Assembly: GCF_037975245.1 (NCBI RefSeq)
Contig: NC_092579.1
Coordinates: forward strand, 5,048,001 to 5,112,000
Reading direction: 5' to 3'
Source of the DNA: Apostichopus japonicus
Taxonomy: Eukaryota > Echinodermata > Holothuroidea > Aspidochirotida > Stichopodidae
DNA: 64,000 nt
How positions within the stretch are numbered: position 1 is the first letter of the stretch; the number at the start of each line of letters is the position of its first letter. The notes under the pieces were generated by a model. That model worked only from the letters and a program-made list of their open reading frames with translations, was not told where the DNA came from and did not search any database. Shown piece by piece: positions 39,852 to 50,620 of this stretch. A program made the position numbers and the translations under genes.

Positions 39852-42800
39852 GTAATTCAATTCATTTAAATTTCGTGAATGTTATCAGTAAGCTTTGATG
39901 TCTGCAACAGGAGAGCATGAAGTGCACAGTCAACGACATTAGAGAGGGGTTGGGAGGTGGGGGAGGGGGTGTTGGGGGGGCTGTTGGTACTTGGTAATTC
40001 TTTGAAGTTTTCTTATATATAGACATGAAGCGATTGATTCACAGAGTTGGAGGAGTTTGAAGACAATATTTAAGTCTTTGTTAATATCATCTTGAAGATG
40101 GAAACAAGTTTACGACGCCAGCAAAGTGAAAATTATTTACCTCGTTATTCAATGACGGTCATAGAATTTAAATATTCATATTATGGATGGGGTTTATTGC
40201 GATCCTAACGGAAAATGTCTTTGAGCAAAACAATGTTCGAAGTTAGATTTGAATAGATAAGCTAGTTTATGTATGTCGTTATGTCATCATGGGGTCAATG
40301 AGATTAAGAAAATCATAGAAAAGGACAAAAAAAACTGCTTTAAGGGAAACAGCATTGGTCCAGAAATGTTTGCAGGCTCAAAATTGCCAAAAGGTGCCTC
40401 TGATCAGAAAAGACACAATTAGATGTCTCCTCGTGGATAAAATGCAGTTCAAAGTGCATATTTGGGTGATAATACTGAAGACCTTACAGATATATATTTT
40501 TCCTGTCGGCCTTAGGTACAGTAGTCAAAAAGATTACTATATTAGTCAAACACACCACTTGAGCTACAGAGGTGTTCTTGTATAGCTATGTCAAGCTTAA
40601 CCTAACTCCTTTGAGGAGTTCCTTTCCTTTCCTTTTCATATATAGAAAGGATTTCATTGTTTTAGAAGTCTCTCCCTGTCTCAGAATTTTTGACAGGTTG
40701 AATCCAGCAGCTCTCTTGAAGTTTATTTCTTATTTTTAAAGTGGATGGTTGAATCTCTCATATTTCCTGTTTGACATTGTTAGAGCAGATGATAGATGGC
40801 TTCCATGACTTGTTTTCACTATCATTGAACTTCAACAATCAGACTATAGTGTATGTTTAGAAATTGACTTTATCTTTTCTTTTAAAAAAAAAAAAGATTT
40901 GGTGTCAGACATTTATGATGTGAAGAGAAATGGATTCAAAGGACTTTGAATTTGTCTTGTTTTTATGTTGTAAGGCAAGAAGTCTGTTTGTGGATATTGT
41001 CTTCCCAAGAGGGTTAGGTGTTTTGAGGGAAGAACTGTTTCCAAGGGTTGAAAAATTCTTTTTTCTTTACAAACTTTTCATACAAATTTTGAGGATTTAA
41101 TAGATGTCACAGAGAAAGCTTTCTTGTCGAAAGGGCTGGGGTCGAACTCTATCAGATGTGTGCTTAAAAAGATCGTATTGCGATTTTCAATTGATATGAA
41201 CTCTCATAGAACTGAGTGAAGATGTCATGCCATATCAGCGGTTATACAACACCTAATTATATTCGGGCCATGTGATTGGTCAATTGCTCGTCGATTGCAT
41301 GCAAAATCCGCTCTATTGCACGCTATGATGATAGAACCATGCGTTATACTCTTTTGATAGCACTTTTTTCAATGGTAAGAGATCAAGAGAAACCTGTCTG
41401 TTCAATACAATCTGTAGTATGGGTGCATTTTACATCCAATAATATCCAAATTTGAAGGTGTTGTATAATACAAATAATGCATGGTTTCCATTCGTGCAAT
41501 AGTGCAAATATTTCATTCGTTGAAAGATGTAATTTGTTCCATGGCAACTCGGCTGTGCCTCGTTGAATGGAACATTCCATCTTTCAACTCATGAAATATT
41601 TGCACTATTGCACCCAAAACCATTCATTATTTGTATACTCTCAGGCGAAAAACATGATTTGAATATGTCACGCATACCCTGGAAAAGATTTTGCAATTTG
41701 TTTCAGTTACATGGTCAGGCTCACAGTGTTTCCTAAAATTTTCTTTTAACCATCTCTTCCAGCGCCCCACCCGCCCCCTCACCCCCTCACCCCCACCCTG
41801 TAAATCACTTCCATATGTGTGCAAAATCCAATGCCCTAAAATAAATGAAGAAAAAATCTTCTCTCAGACACAGATTTCACATCACTCTTGATTATCTTTA
41901 AATGTTATAGTTTACAAGTGTGATTACTTTAGATTCTTTCAGACAATTTATCTCCGACCGGTACATGTATCACTGTGGCTAATTGAAAGCAATTTAGCGT
42001 ATCATTAGCTGAAGACAATATTTGTTAGAGTAAATTGAAAGCAATCAAGGAGGGGTAGTGGTTATATCCGTTCATCATGGATTAGTTTAGTACAAGGGAT
42101 AGACATAAGGGTAATTCCACAAGGCTTTGTACAAGTGTCTATGTACTGTGTTGAATGTGTCATGTCAGCACAGGAGAGAGCAGATCTATGGAAACTGATT
42201 CTATTGAGGTATTCATGCTGACGCAGCTGGGTCAGCATCATGTGGAAAAAATGGGATCATGTGTTACAATGAACTTTTACTCTCCATGTCTAACCACAAA
42301 AATACTGTTATACTGCAAGCTAACATCAACAAAGATTACCACATAAGGGCAAGTGTAACAGGAATGTTTTGTCTAAAGGGGGATGTTTCTTTTAAATAGT
42401 TCATAGTTTGCTTTTAACTGTACATAACAGAAAGTAGTCATTTGAGCTCTTACATTTATAAATATAAACTTCTCGGGGCCAAATGGGACAGTAACCTCAG
42501 ATTGTTGTACTAATGGTCACACAACTTCTACCACAAACTTTGATAAAATCTGTTTGAAAATTTGAAGAAAACAAAATATATGAAAACTTTTCAGTAGAGG
42601 TTAGGGTTTTATTATTATTTTTTTTTTTGGGGGGGGGTTTAGTAGTTTTTGTTCTTTGTATGTTTCAATTGGTCAACTTTTTCAGGGGGAGAGAAAGGGG
42701 GGGTGGAGGCAGGGAGGGGGTAGGAGATATGTTTGGAGGTGCTTGTAGCATTTTGCAGGATGACAATGTTGATAATAAATTCTTTTAGAATACATTTTCA

Positions 42801-43110
42801 GTGTATTTCAGTATCATCCAAGAGTTACAAGTACTGTATTCTGATTCATAGCTCATTCAACATAGCGTTCTGAAAAATGTATCATATTGTCAGTTTCCTG
42901 TTTTGTTGTAGAAAAAATGCAGATTATAGCATTTGACGAGTAATATTGTTTGATTTTTTTTTTTTTTTTTGTCAAAAGAATTCTTGGCAAACTTGAATCC
43001 TGGGCGTTGTATTTATCTGAGCTGTTATCCAACTCTATTCGTTTGTGAAAAGTAAATATTTTATGTTTACCTTTCATTACTTTGTTTGTTACTTTCTGTT
43101 TGTTTTGCAG
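39852..43110 (+). other. Intron 5 (about 3.3 kb)
   Basis: Contains the G-rich tract at 39942-39981, the long foldback at 41468-41638, a C-rich patch at 41760-41800 and G-rich stretches near 42630-42720. No coding sequence was recognised. Confidence 0.75.
41468..41638. repeat. Long imperfect inverted repeat (foldback, MITE-like)
   Basis: The arm at 41468-41541 is the near reverse complement of the arm at 41568-41638, with a spacer of about 26 nt. The longest shared block is GCAATAGTGCAAATATTTCA, followed by a shared GTTGAAAGATG and, near the loop, TTCCA/TGGAA; the outer ends share TACAAATAATG. Identity by eye is above 80 percent over about 72 bp. The transcript would form a long hairpin. The structure suits a foldback or miniature inverted-repeat element, but target-site duplications were not established. 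Confidence 0.85.
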
Positions 43111-43191
43111 GAAAGAATTCAATAACAAAGTCATGGATGCATTTGTTGCTTTGCATGAATTCAAAAACATGATTTTGGTCCAAGCTTTAAG
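43111..43191 (+). CDS. Cytohesin exon 6: Sec7 domain, second part
   Basis: The acceptor is TTTTGCAG and the donor GTATGT at 43192. One base completes a Gly codon, 26 codons follow, and two bases of an Arg codon close the exon. The peptide contains Lys-Glu-Phe-Asn, Val-Met-Asp-Ala-Phe-Val-Ala-Leu-His-Glu-Phe and Leu-Val-Gln-Ala-Leu-Arg. It aligns with the vertebrate stretch from Glu-Phe-Asn to Val-Gln-Ala-Leu-Arg, which forms the helices before the catalytic motif. About 75 nt past the donor a 400-bp pyrimidine tract begins. Confidence 0.96.
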
Positions 43192-44606
43192 GTATGTATA
43201 ATTAATATCCATTCTAACTTTTTGTTTAATAGATAAGATAACCTTTTCTGTCCGTCCCTGCTATACCCTCGTTCTTTATCACAATCCCATCCCATCCTCC
43301 TTGCCTACCTTCCCATTCCTGCTCCCTCCCCGTTCCTGCCCCCTCTCCATTCCTACCCCCTCCAATCCTTCCCCCTCCCATCCCCCCATCCCTGTCCCCT
43401 CAAATCCCTACCACCTCCCATTCCTACCCCCTCCCATTCCTTCCCCTTCCCCATCCCTTCCTGCTTCCTATCCCTCTCCCCTACCATCCCTGCCCCTCCC
43501 ACTCCTCCCCTCCCTATCCCATCCCTTCCCCACCCATCCCTTCCCCATCCCTTCCTGCTTCCTATCCCTCTCCCCTACCATCCCTGCCCCTCCCACTCCT
43601 CCCCTCCCTATCCCTTCCCCACCCATTCCTTCCTCGTCCACATCCCTTCCCCATTCCTTCCCTCCAGCTTCCATTACACACCCGGTAAGATCTTGATACG
43701 GTTCAATTAATTGGAATAACAAATGCACTAGCTTTATGTAACTTTGGTTGTGCACTCATGTTTGGATGTTACTTTAAAACCAGCTGTCAGTATCAAAACA
43801 GACTGGTTTGGGTTGATTTTGATCAAGTTTTGAGCAAGTATTTAGAACTGAAATCCCACAATGTCAGTTATTAGCTTGGTTGGGGCAGACTCATTAGGTT
43901 AACTACTAAAACTACTGCCCAAACCAAACTTTTATGGTAGTTTTGTGCTAGTTATCTTTGCTTTGTTTTGATATCATGGATTGATTAACTGCTGCTAAGC
44001 AGAATGGCTCTGTTTGAAATTCCAACCCAGCCATTCAGAAATGAAAAACTGTGACACATGACCAACTGATTATTTTTTGGGCACTTAAAAAAGAAAATAC
44101 AGTCAACAACTGGAGTGTTTATCTTCAAAAATGATCGAGCTTGTATGGAATTGTCCTGAGGACATTCCTTTGATACTCAATGGTTTTGCTAGATCTGTAA
44201 ACTTCATGAATATTCATAGAGTGCTTGTAAAACACATTAATATGTACATGGTTACCTTGTCTTAAGAAACAAATTTCAAGATTTTGCCAATTGAGCCTGA
44301 AAAGAAAGGCTCATAACACTTAGTTGTTGTTTTAAGCTGAACTTGATGTTTAGAGGAATAGATTTAACAGTGTAAGATTCACACAAGCTTTTCATAAGAT
44401 GACAAATAAATCCTGTGGGCCTCGTCGGTATTTATAATTCTGGATGTGAATGATTGAGCATTTGTACCTTACCCAGCCTCAAAACCTGTTGTAACCGATG
44501 AAGAACTTTTTCTCGTTTTAGCGGAGAGTGTCGTTGACAAGTGTTGAGGGCTGAGGTCATTTACATATTGTTTACTTCAAACGTAACAATTCATTTCCTG
44601 TTTCAG
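43192..44606 (+). other. Intron 6 (about 1.4 kb)
   Basis: The first third is the polypyrimidine minisatellite at 43265-43676. The rest is AT-rich and without recognised features. Confidence 0.8.
43265..43676. repeat. Polypyrimidine (C/T) minisatellite with a 94-bp duplication
   Basis: More than 400 bp with almost only C and T on the plus strand, built from variants of CCCATTCCTACCCCCTCC. Within it a longer segment starting TTCCCCATCCCTTCCTGCTT occurs at 43447 and again at 43541, an exact 94-bp offset. The open frame through it on the plus strand (Pro/Ser-rich) is a consequence of the composition, not a gene. Such strand-asymmetric mirror-rich DNA can form triplex structures. Confidence 0.9.
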
Positions 44607-44719
44607 ACAATTTTTATGGAGCTTTCGTCTTCCGGGAGAGGCCCAGAAGATTGATAGGATGATGGAATGCTTTGCCAAACGCTACTGTGAATCTAACACA
44701 GGAGTTTTTGAGTCTACAG
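44607..44719 (+). CDS. Cytohesin exon 7: Sec7 catalytic motif with glutamic finger
   Basis: The acceptor is CTGTTTCAG and the donor GTGGGT at 44720. One base completes Arg, then 37 codons, then one base of an Asp codon. The peptide contains [17 protein letters not shown], identical to Sec7 motif 1 in vertebrate cytohesins. The Glu at 44638-44640 is the glutamic finger that, in ARNO and its relatives, inserts near the ARF nucleotide phosphates to expel GDP. Presence of this residue predicts an active exchange factor. The exon ends Gly-Val-Phe-Glu-Ser-Thr, where vertebrates have Gln for Glu. Confidence 0.98.
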
Positions 44720-46404
44720 GTGGGTAGCTTTGACATCAGTTAGCAGCTTATAGGAGTATGAGGAAGGGAAGGTACTCATAAGGACATTTTGTCAAGAGAA
44801 AGGCTATGAGGGTTAAATCATGTATCCCTCTTCGTAGATCCAGTTTACCCTCAGGTTCTTTAGCCTATTGATATGCTCGAAAGTTTATTTTAATGCTAAG
44901 TCACTTGACCACCCCTGTGCAATTGCCCCCCCCCCACACCAACCCCTCTCCCCTCAAGGGAATTGGAACAGTATTGGACTATAATAACTACTGTACTTCC
45001 TGGTAACCTTGTCACAGCTTGCTACAGCTTCAGAAAAATTCTAGATGAGTGCTGTTATTATCCGACAAGGCTAAGAAGCTTTTCTGGCCCTCTGAAGAGA
45101 CATCAACCAAATATTACAATTTAAAACTTAATCTTTAAAGCATTGTTCAATGTGCAAGATTTAAAAGTATCGTCATGGCTACTTGCCCTACCATCCAATC
45201 TGCTGTCTGTTAAAACACAAACATGCAATGATCTCTGTGTGTGTTCATCTCAGAGAATGTGCAGTGATGACAAAACAGAATGCATGATACACAGTCTCCT
45301 TCAATGTGTGGTTCCTTAAGACTCTTTCCATACACAACCTACAGTACTCATCAATAAATGTCTCTGCAGCCCAGTGAGAAAAAAGACCACAATATGCACG
45401 TCACAAAAACACTAGGAAATTAGTAACATATTGAGACAGGTTTCCCCTACTGGCTACAGTACTGTAACTTATTAGTTACAATCCAGGCCTGTTTATTGAC
45501 TAAAACAGATATCCTGGGCTTTCTAGAGTGACAGATCAAACATTTCTACCCACGGTCTGCTAGGTTTTTTGAAAGGAATAATCAATTCGTTTTTAAGAAA
45601 TTTTTCCTTGGTTGCTAGGGTGATGGGAGTATTTTCTTTTTGATGTGTTTTATATTACGTTTCTTGTCTTCATGGGTAATTACATTAAGTTGTCTGTCTG
45701 CTTGCGCACATAGGGGACCTCTAGGCTTTGTATTGTACAAATACTGTATGTGTTATTTGAGGGTATTTGCATGTCATTAATGGTATGGAGAGTATAAAAT
45801 GTCCGATCCATTTCGTTTTCTAATAGAGAGAAATTTGCTTCCGAGGAGGCGAGTAATGGGAGAAAATTGATGTTGTCGGTTCGTCTCAGCATCCTCAGGG
45901 CAGTTGTCAGTTTCAGTTTGTGTTGAATGCAATGTTGGGAATCTCTGAGACGGGGGAATATTACGATCAAAATGAGTAATGAATGAGAAAGAGGGGGTTA
46001 GGAGGGGAGGGGAATCGGGAGGGGAATCGGGAGGGGGGAGGAATTTCAACAATTTGAAGGAAGTGGGGAGTATAACAGGGAATGGTACTTTTCCTGCAAA
46101 GTTTGCAAGAAGTTATATCTCTACAGTACCTCCACTACATTTTGCTTTTAATACACATCTTCTCCCTGGACGGTACATTCTGATCTAATAGTGAGTGACA
46201 GCTAAACACCACGCAACTGCTCTTATCATCCCACCTATATTTGCATGGAAGACGTTAAATTCCAGAATAATGAAGAAATATTGTTTTTAGTGTGAAAATT
46301 TGTTCATAATATTACAAAACTAAGAAAAAGCAAAGTGAAATGTCTTGTTTTGTGTGAATTATTCAGACATAAAATTTATTTATTTCTTTTTTTTCTTTTT
46401 CTAG
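44720..46404 (+). other. Intron 7 (about 1.7 kb)
   Basis: A C run lies around 44926-44940, and a G-rich stretch around 45995-46040 carries a short tandem GGAATCGGGAGGGG duplication. No coding sequence was recognised. Confidence 0.75.
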
Positions 46405-46553
46405 ATACCTGTTATGTGCTGTCCTTCTCTGTCATCATGCTGAACACCAGCCTCCACAACCCAAACGTGAGAGAAAAGCCAGACCTGGAGAGATTTGTGA
46501 TCATGAATAAGGGCATCAACGAGGGGGGCGACCTACCCAGAGATCTCTTGAAG
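46405..46553 (+). CDS. Cytohesin exon 8: Sec7 motif 2 and ARF-binding groove
   Basis: A long T-rich tract ending CTAG is the acceptor and GTAGAA at 46554 the donor. Two bases complete Asp, then 49 codons end in phase 0. The peptide contains [21 protein letters not shown], Sec7 motif 2, which lines the hydrophobic groove that receives the ARF switch regions. It continues with Leu-Glu-Arg-Phe-Val and Gly-Ile-Asn-Glu-Gly-Gly-Asp-Leu-Pro, again near-identical to vertebrates. The open frame runs past the donor for about 24 codons to a TAA at 46626-46628, so retention of this intron would give a truncated protein with no PH domain. Confidence 0.97.
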
Positions 46554-47659
46554 GTAGAAGCCATGACCCACCCCTCCATACTTCATAATCTGTTACGGCA
46601 TCTCTTACCTAAATATAAATCAATTTAAGCCTAAGGAAGAACATCTTACTGACTTGACTAAAGTAGCATTTGCATCAATACCCTGCAAAGAGATATGTGA
46701 CTCCGTATAGTAAGCAGAGGTGATTCCCCCCCCCCCACCCAACCCCCCCATCCTCCTATGCATTTCTACCACGTTTTTTTCCTTCTCCCCATCCAAACAT
46801 GTACACACCATTAGTTAGTTATCATCACAACTGTTCCTGAAGCACAAAATTCTTTGTGTGGAATGATTTTAAGAACAAACACTTAGTTAAGTTATGCTCT
46901 GTGTATCCTCTTATACAATTCACATATATGTTTCGTTAGTGCGGTACTTTAACTGAGGCTGTTTCTAAAATTGAAACATCATCTCATAATGGAGACAGTT
47001 TGTCTCAGTGGACTGGGTATATTTTTTGGTCAGCCCAAAGCATATGGTTTCTCTGAGGATTTGTAACCTTTAACATGTGTCTGAACTTTTTTTTAATGTG
47101 AAGTGAATGCACTTTTTAACTGTCCTTGATATTGTTAGCCTTATCTGCCTTGGCATATGGTATGGAATCTTCATTGATATTTACTTTATAGAATATCCAA
47201 GCCATTGTATGTAGGGACTCACCTAAAGCACATGTAGCTTTGTATGCCAGTTAGGAGAAATTTGTCCTGTTAGCCAAGAAATCAAGTAAAGTTCTAGACA
47301 AATGCTTCCAACCAATTCCATTTGGGGAACGCATTGGCCAGGTGTAATAGCTACAGAGAACAATGAATCATTTCAGAAAAGAAAAAAATCCATGATGTTT
47401 TACAATTCTCTACTGTTAGAATTATCATTCGCTTGAGAAACTAACTAAAATATGTCAAGTGGAACTCTGTTTTGTGTATGTGCGTGTGTGCGTGTGTGTG
47501 TGTGTGTGTAAGGGTTACATGGAATGAGTAATAAAGTAATTTCATTATATCTCCAGCTGCTCATTCATGACAATGATCTTTTCTTTCATGGGTCTGTTCC
47601 AATTATGTTGCCCGTAACTTCACGAGTGTCTTTTTAATATTGTTCCGTGTTGCGTGTAG
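46554..47659 (+). other. Intron 8 (about 1.1 kb)
   Basis: Contains a C-rich block near 46727-46755 and a (GT)n tract at about 47477-47510. The acceptor TTGCGTGTAG has a weak pyrimidine tract. Confidence 0.8.
47477..47510. repeat. (GT)n microsatellite
   Basis: About 34 bp of GT with GC interruptions, 150 bp upstream of the exon 9 acceptor. Intronic GT tracts near acceptors can affect splicing in animals; any effect here is inference. Confidence 0.85.
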
Positions 47660-47771
47660 AGCCTGTACGATAGCATCAAGAGCGAACCGTTCAAGATTCC
47701 CGAGGACGACGGCAATGATTTGACGCACACCTTCTTCAATCCAGACAAGGAAGGCTGGCTGTGGAAGCAAG
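47660..47771 (+). CDS. Cytohesin exon 9: end of Sec7 and start of the PH domain
   Basis: The acceptor is GCGTGTAG and the donor GTATGT at 47772. The exon encodes 37 codons in phase 0 and ends with one base of a Gly codon. It begins Ser-Leu-Tyr-Asp-Ser-Ile-Lys and continues [20 protein letters not shown], identical to the Sec7-PH linker of vertebrate cytohesins. It ends Glu-Gly-Trp-Leu-Trp-Lys-Gln, the first PH strand. The Lys aligns with Lys273 of mammalian Grp1, a PI(3,4,5)P3 contact. Vertebrates have Leu-Lys-Leu where this gene has Trp-Lys-Gln. The following intron separates this Lys from the glycine pair. Confidence 0.97.
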
Positions 47772-49629
47772 GTATGTTGTTTGCGTATCTGATTCAATGT
47801 GGCTGCATGCAGTCTTGTTTTGTCCCGCTTTTGCTCGTGGAAAGACTGGAAAGTGTTGCAGAATGATGGAGAGCTGAGGTCAGGCAAGGGAAGCAGTAAT
47901 CAGGAAATAGATCTTACTTACATATCAGAGGCCAAAACACTTTATTTAAGTCCTCCTGGTAAAAGATGGACACTCGTGATGATGTGAAAAATTATGAGAA
48001 AGATGTGGAGGGTCCATTCTCATTATATGAACAATGGTGTTCATGAAATTGTGGCTAGTGAATGATTGTCCTCTATGCTAAGCGTGTAGATGCAGCCTAT
48101 CCCAAAAAATCTGATTTCAAGCCCCTCCCATTGCCCACTCCATCACACCTCATCTTAAAAGCCCCCTCCCCCCTCCTTTTTTCTTTTTTGCATTTTCACC
48201 AGTTCTCTCTTTTTTTTGTGTCTCTTTTTCTTTCTTTCTTTTGTGGAAATCATGAGCCAGTGGCTTCAGATTTAATTACTGCGAAGATATTTCTTCTCAG
48301 CATATGACATATCAGCAATTTACTCAGGTATTCTAAGAATTACTGAAGTGTCACAGTGTTACCCTTAAGCTTTCTGGCATTCTCTTTGTGTAAAACTAAA
48401 AAGTAAAGCCTACTGTCTTACCAACTTGCATTTGAAATCATCAAACCAAACCAAAGCATTACAAGTTAAATACATTAATCTTGACAAAGAGAGGATTTAC
48501 ACTTCATTCCCCCCAAGTTTTTCCTCAGAATGTTGAGTCATTTATCAGATTCACCGTTGGTCTAACTTCCTTCCATGTTATTTTGGTGTTACGGAAGTTT
48601 GCGGTGAATCATTCTGAACTGCAGGGGTTGTGTAAACCTTTTTAACTTAATAAATTATCAATTGCAGGAAGTCAACTTTCTCTTTTAATAATGACATCCC
48701 ATCATAAAGAAACAGAGAACCATATAGAAAAGTAAAAGTGTTCACATCCTGATCTCTGATAGTAGATTATATCAAAGTGGGCTTCGTATTCTTTAATATC
48801 TGTCAACCCCCCCCCCCACTTCTTTTTCACTGGATTTGAAAATTCTATCAATCTAGCATGTGCAAAGTGTATCATGTTCCTCTTTCATGCACTTTTATAA
48901 AGCCTGTAGCTTGATTTATATTTCAAAATATTTTGACCGCATCTGATGGCTTTGGTCATGGTTGTGATATCTTTGTAAATTTTTTCAAACTTAGACAAAC
49001 ACAGTTCTGGTTCTGTCTTGGGTGGGGAAGGGCAGAGGGGGGGTGGGTTAGAAAGGAGGGAATGGATTACCACTAATGGATTATTTAGTTGGAATGAAAT
49101 GCCAAAAATCTTGATTCAATCTATTGATTTTGGCCAAATACCTTGAATGATTTGTGGTCACATCTAAACTCAAACATTAATAATAGACTGAATGGAATCA
49201 AACTGATTATAAAAAAATGCACATTTCTGCTAGAATTAATTTGTTTAGAACTAATTTTTTCAAAAAATTTATTTGACTTATTTTATGAATAAAATGAGAG
49301 AAGACAAGTGTCAAGAAACTTGTGTCAATGAAAGATCTTACAAAATAATAAAACCGGGGTTGGGGACCAATTTAAAAAAGAAGTTCATCAAAATACCAAA
49401 TAGGATCAGTGTATTATCACTTGCTGATAGGCTGTGCAACTTTGTAAACATTTAAAAAAAGTTCAAACATCTTGTTCAGATTGTTTAAATTCGACAGATT
49501 TCTGTGGTCGTTCCGTTCTGGATAGATCCAAGAATGAAAATGATTCTTCTGCATTCCGATAATGTTCATTTCAAACTAGTTGCACAAAATTTTGATGGAA
49601 ATATGGAGTAATTTGAAAAGCTATAATGA

Positions 49630-50620
49630 GTTATGAGAATGTGTATTATGAGGTATTTATCAGGATGCGTATTATAAGAACGTGTGTTATGAGGGTGTGT
49701 ATTATGAGGTGTGTATAATAAGGATGTGATATGAGGACGTATATTATGAGGATGTGTATTATAAGGACGTGTGTTATGAGGGTGTGTATTGGTGTGTATT
49801 ATAAGAACGTGTGTTATGAGGATGTGTATTATGAGGTGTGTATTACAAGGATATGATATGAGGATGTGTATCATGAGGGTGTGTATTATGAGGATGTGTG
49901 TTATGAGGGTGTGTATTGGTGTGTATTATAAGAACGTGTGTTATGAGGGTGTATATTATGAGGTGTGTATTACAAGGATGTGATATGAGGATGTGTATCA
50001 TGAGGGTGTGTATTATGAGGACGTGTGTTATGAGGGTATGTAGTATGAGGTGTGTATTATAAGGATGTGATATGAGGACGTATATTATGAGGATGTGTAT
50101 TTTGAGGACATGTGTTATGAGGGTGTGTATTGGTGTGTATTATAAGAACGTGTGTTATGAGGGTGTGTATTATGAGGTGTGTATTATAAGGATGTGATAT
50201 GAGGACGTATATTATGAGGATGTGTATTATGAGGACATGTGTTATGAGGGTGTGTATTGGTGTGTATTATAAGAAAGTGTGTTATGAGGATGTGTATTAT
50301 GAGGTGTGTATTATAAGGATGTGATATGAGGATGTATATTATGAGGATGTGTATTATGAGGGTGTGTATTGGTGTGTATTATAAGAACGTGTGTTACGAG
50401 GGTGTACATTATGAGGTGTGTATTATAAGGACGTGATATTAGGATGTGTATCATGAGGGTGTGTATTATGAGGACATGTGTTATGAGGGTGTGTATTATG
50501 AGGTGTGTATTATAAGGATGTGATATGAGGACATATATTATGAGGGTGTGTATTATGAAGATGTGTATTATGAGGACGTGTGTTATGAGGGTGTGTGTTA
50601 TGAGGACATGTGTTAAAAGG
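49630..50620. repeat. 1-kb minisatellite with nested higher-order period
   Basis: The basic unit is about 12-15 bp, of the type GTGTATTATGAGGAT or GTGTGTTATGAGGGT. Superimposed is a longer period, commonly about 125 bp and sometimes about 87 or 115 bp, marked by recurring words such as GATGTGATATGAGGA (near 49727, 49850, 49978, 50065, 50190, 50315, 50517) and GTGTGTATTGGTGTGTATTATAAG. Open frames on both strands, including a minus-strand His-Asn-Thr-His-Pro repeat, follow from the unit and are not evidence of a gene. Confidence 0.93.

Noticed and set aside
43301-43696. 131-codon Pro/Ser-rich open frame on the plus strand
   Set aside because: It is a by-product of the C/T-only minisatellite; all frames lack stops in such DNA, and it overlaps an intron of the cytohesin gene.
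49566-49983. Repetitive open frames on both strands with His-Asn-Thr-His-Pro and Cys-Val/Ile-Met-Arg repeats
   Set aside because: They mirror the minisatellite unit and have no start, splice or homology support.
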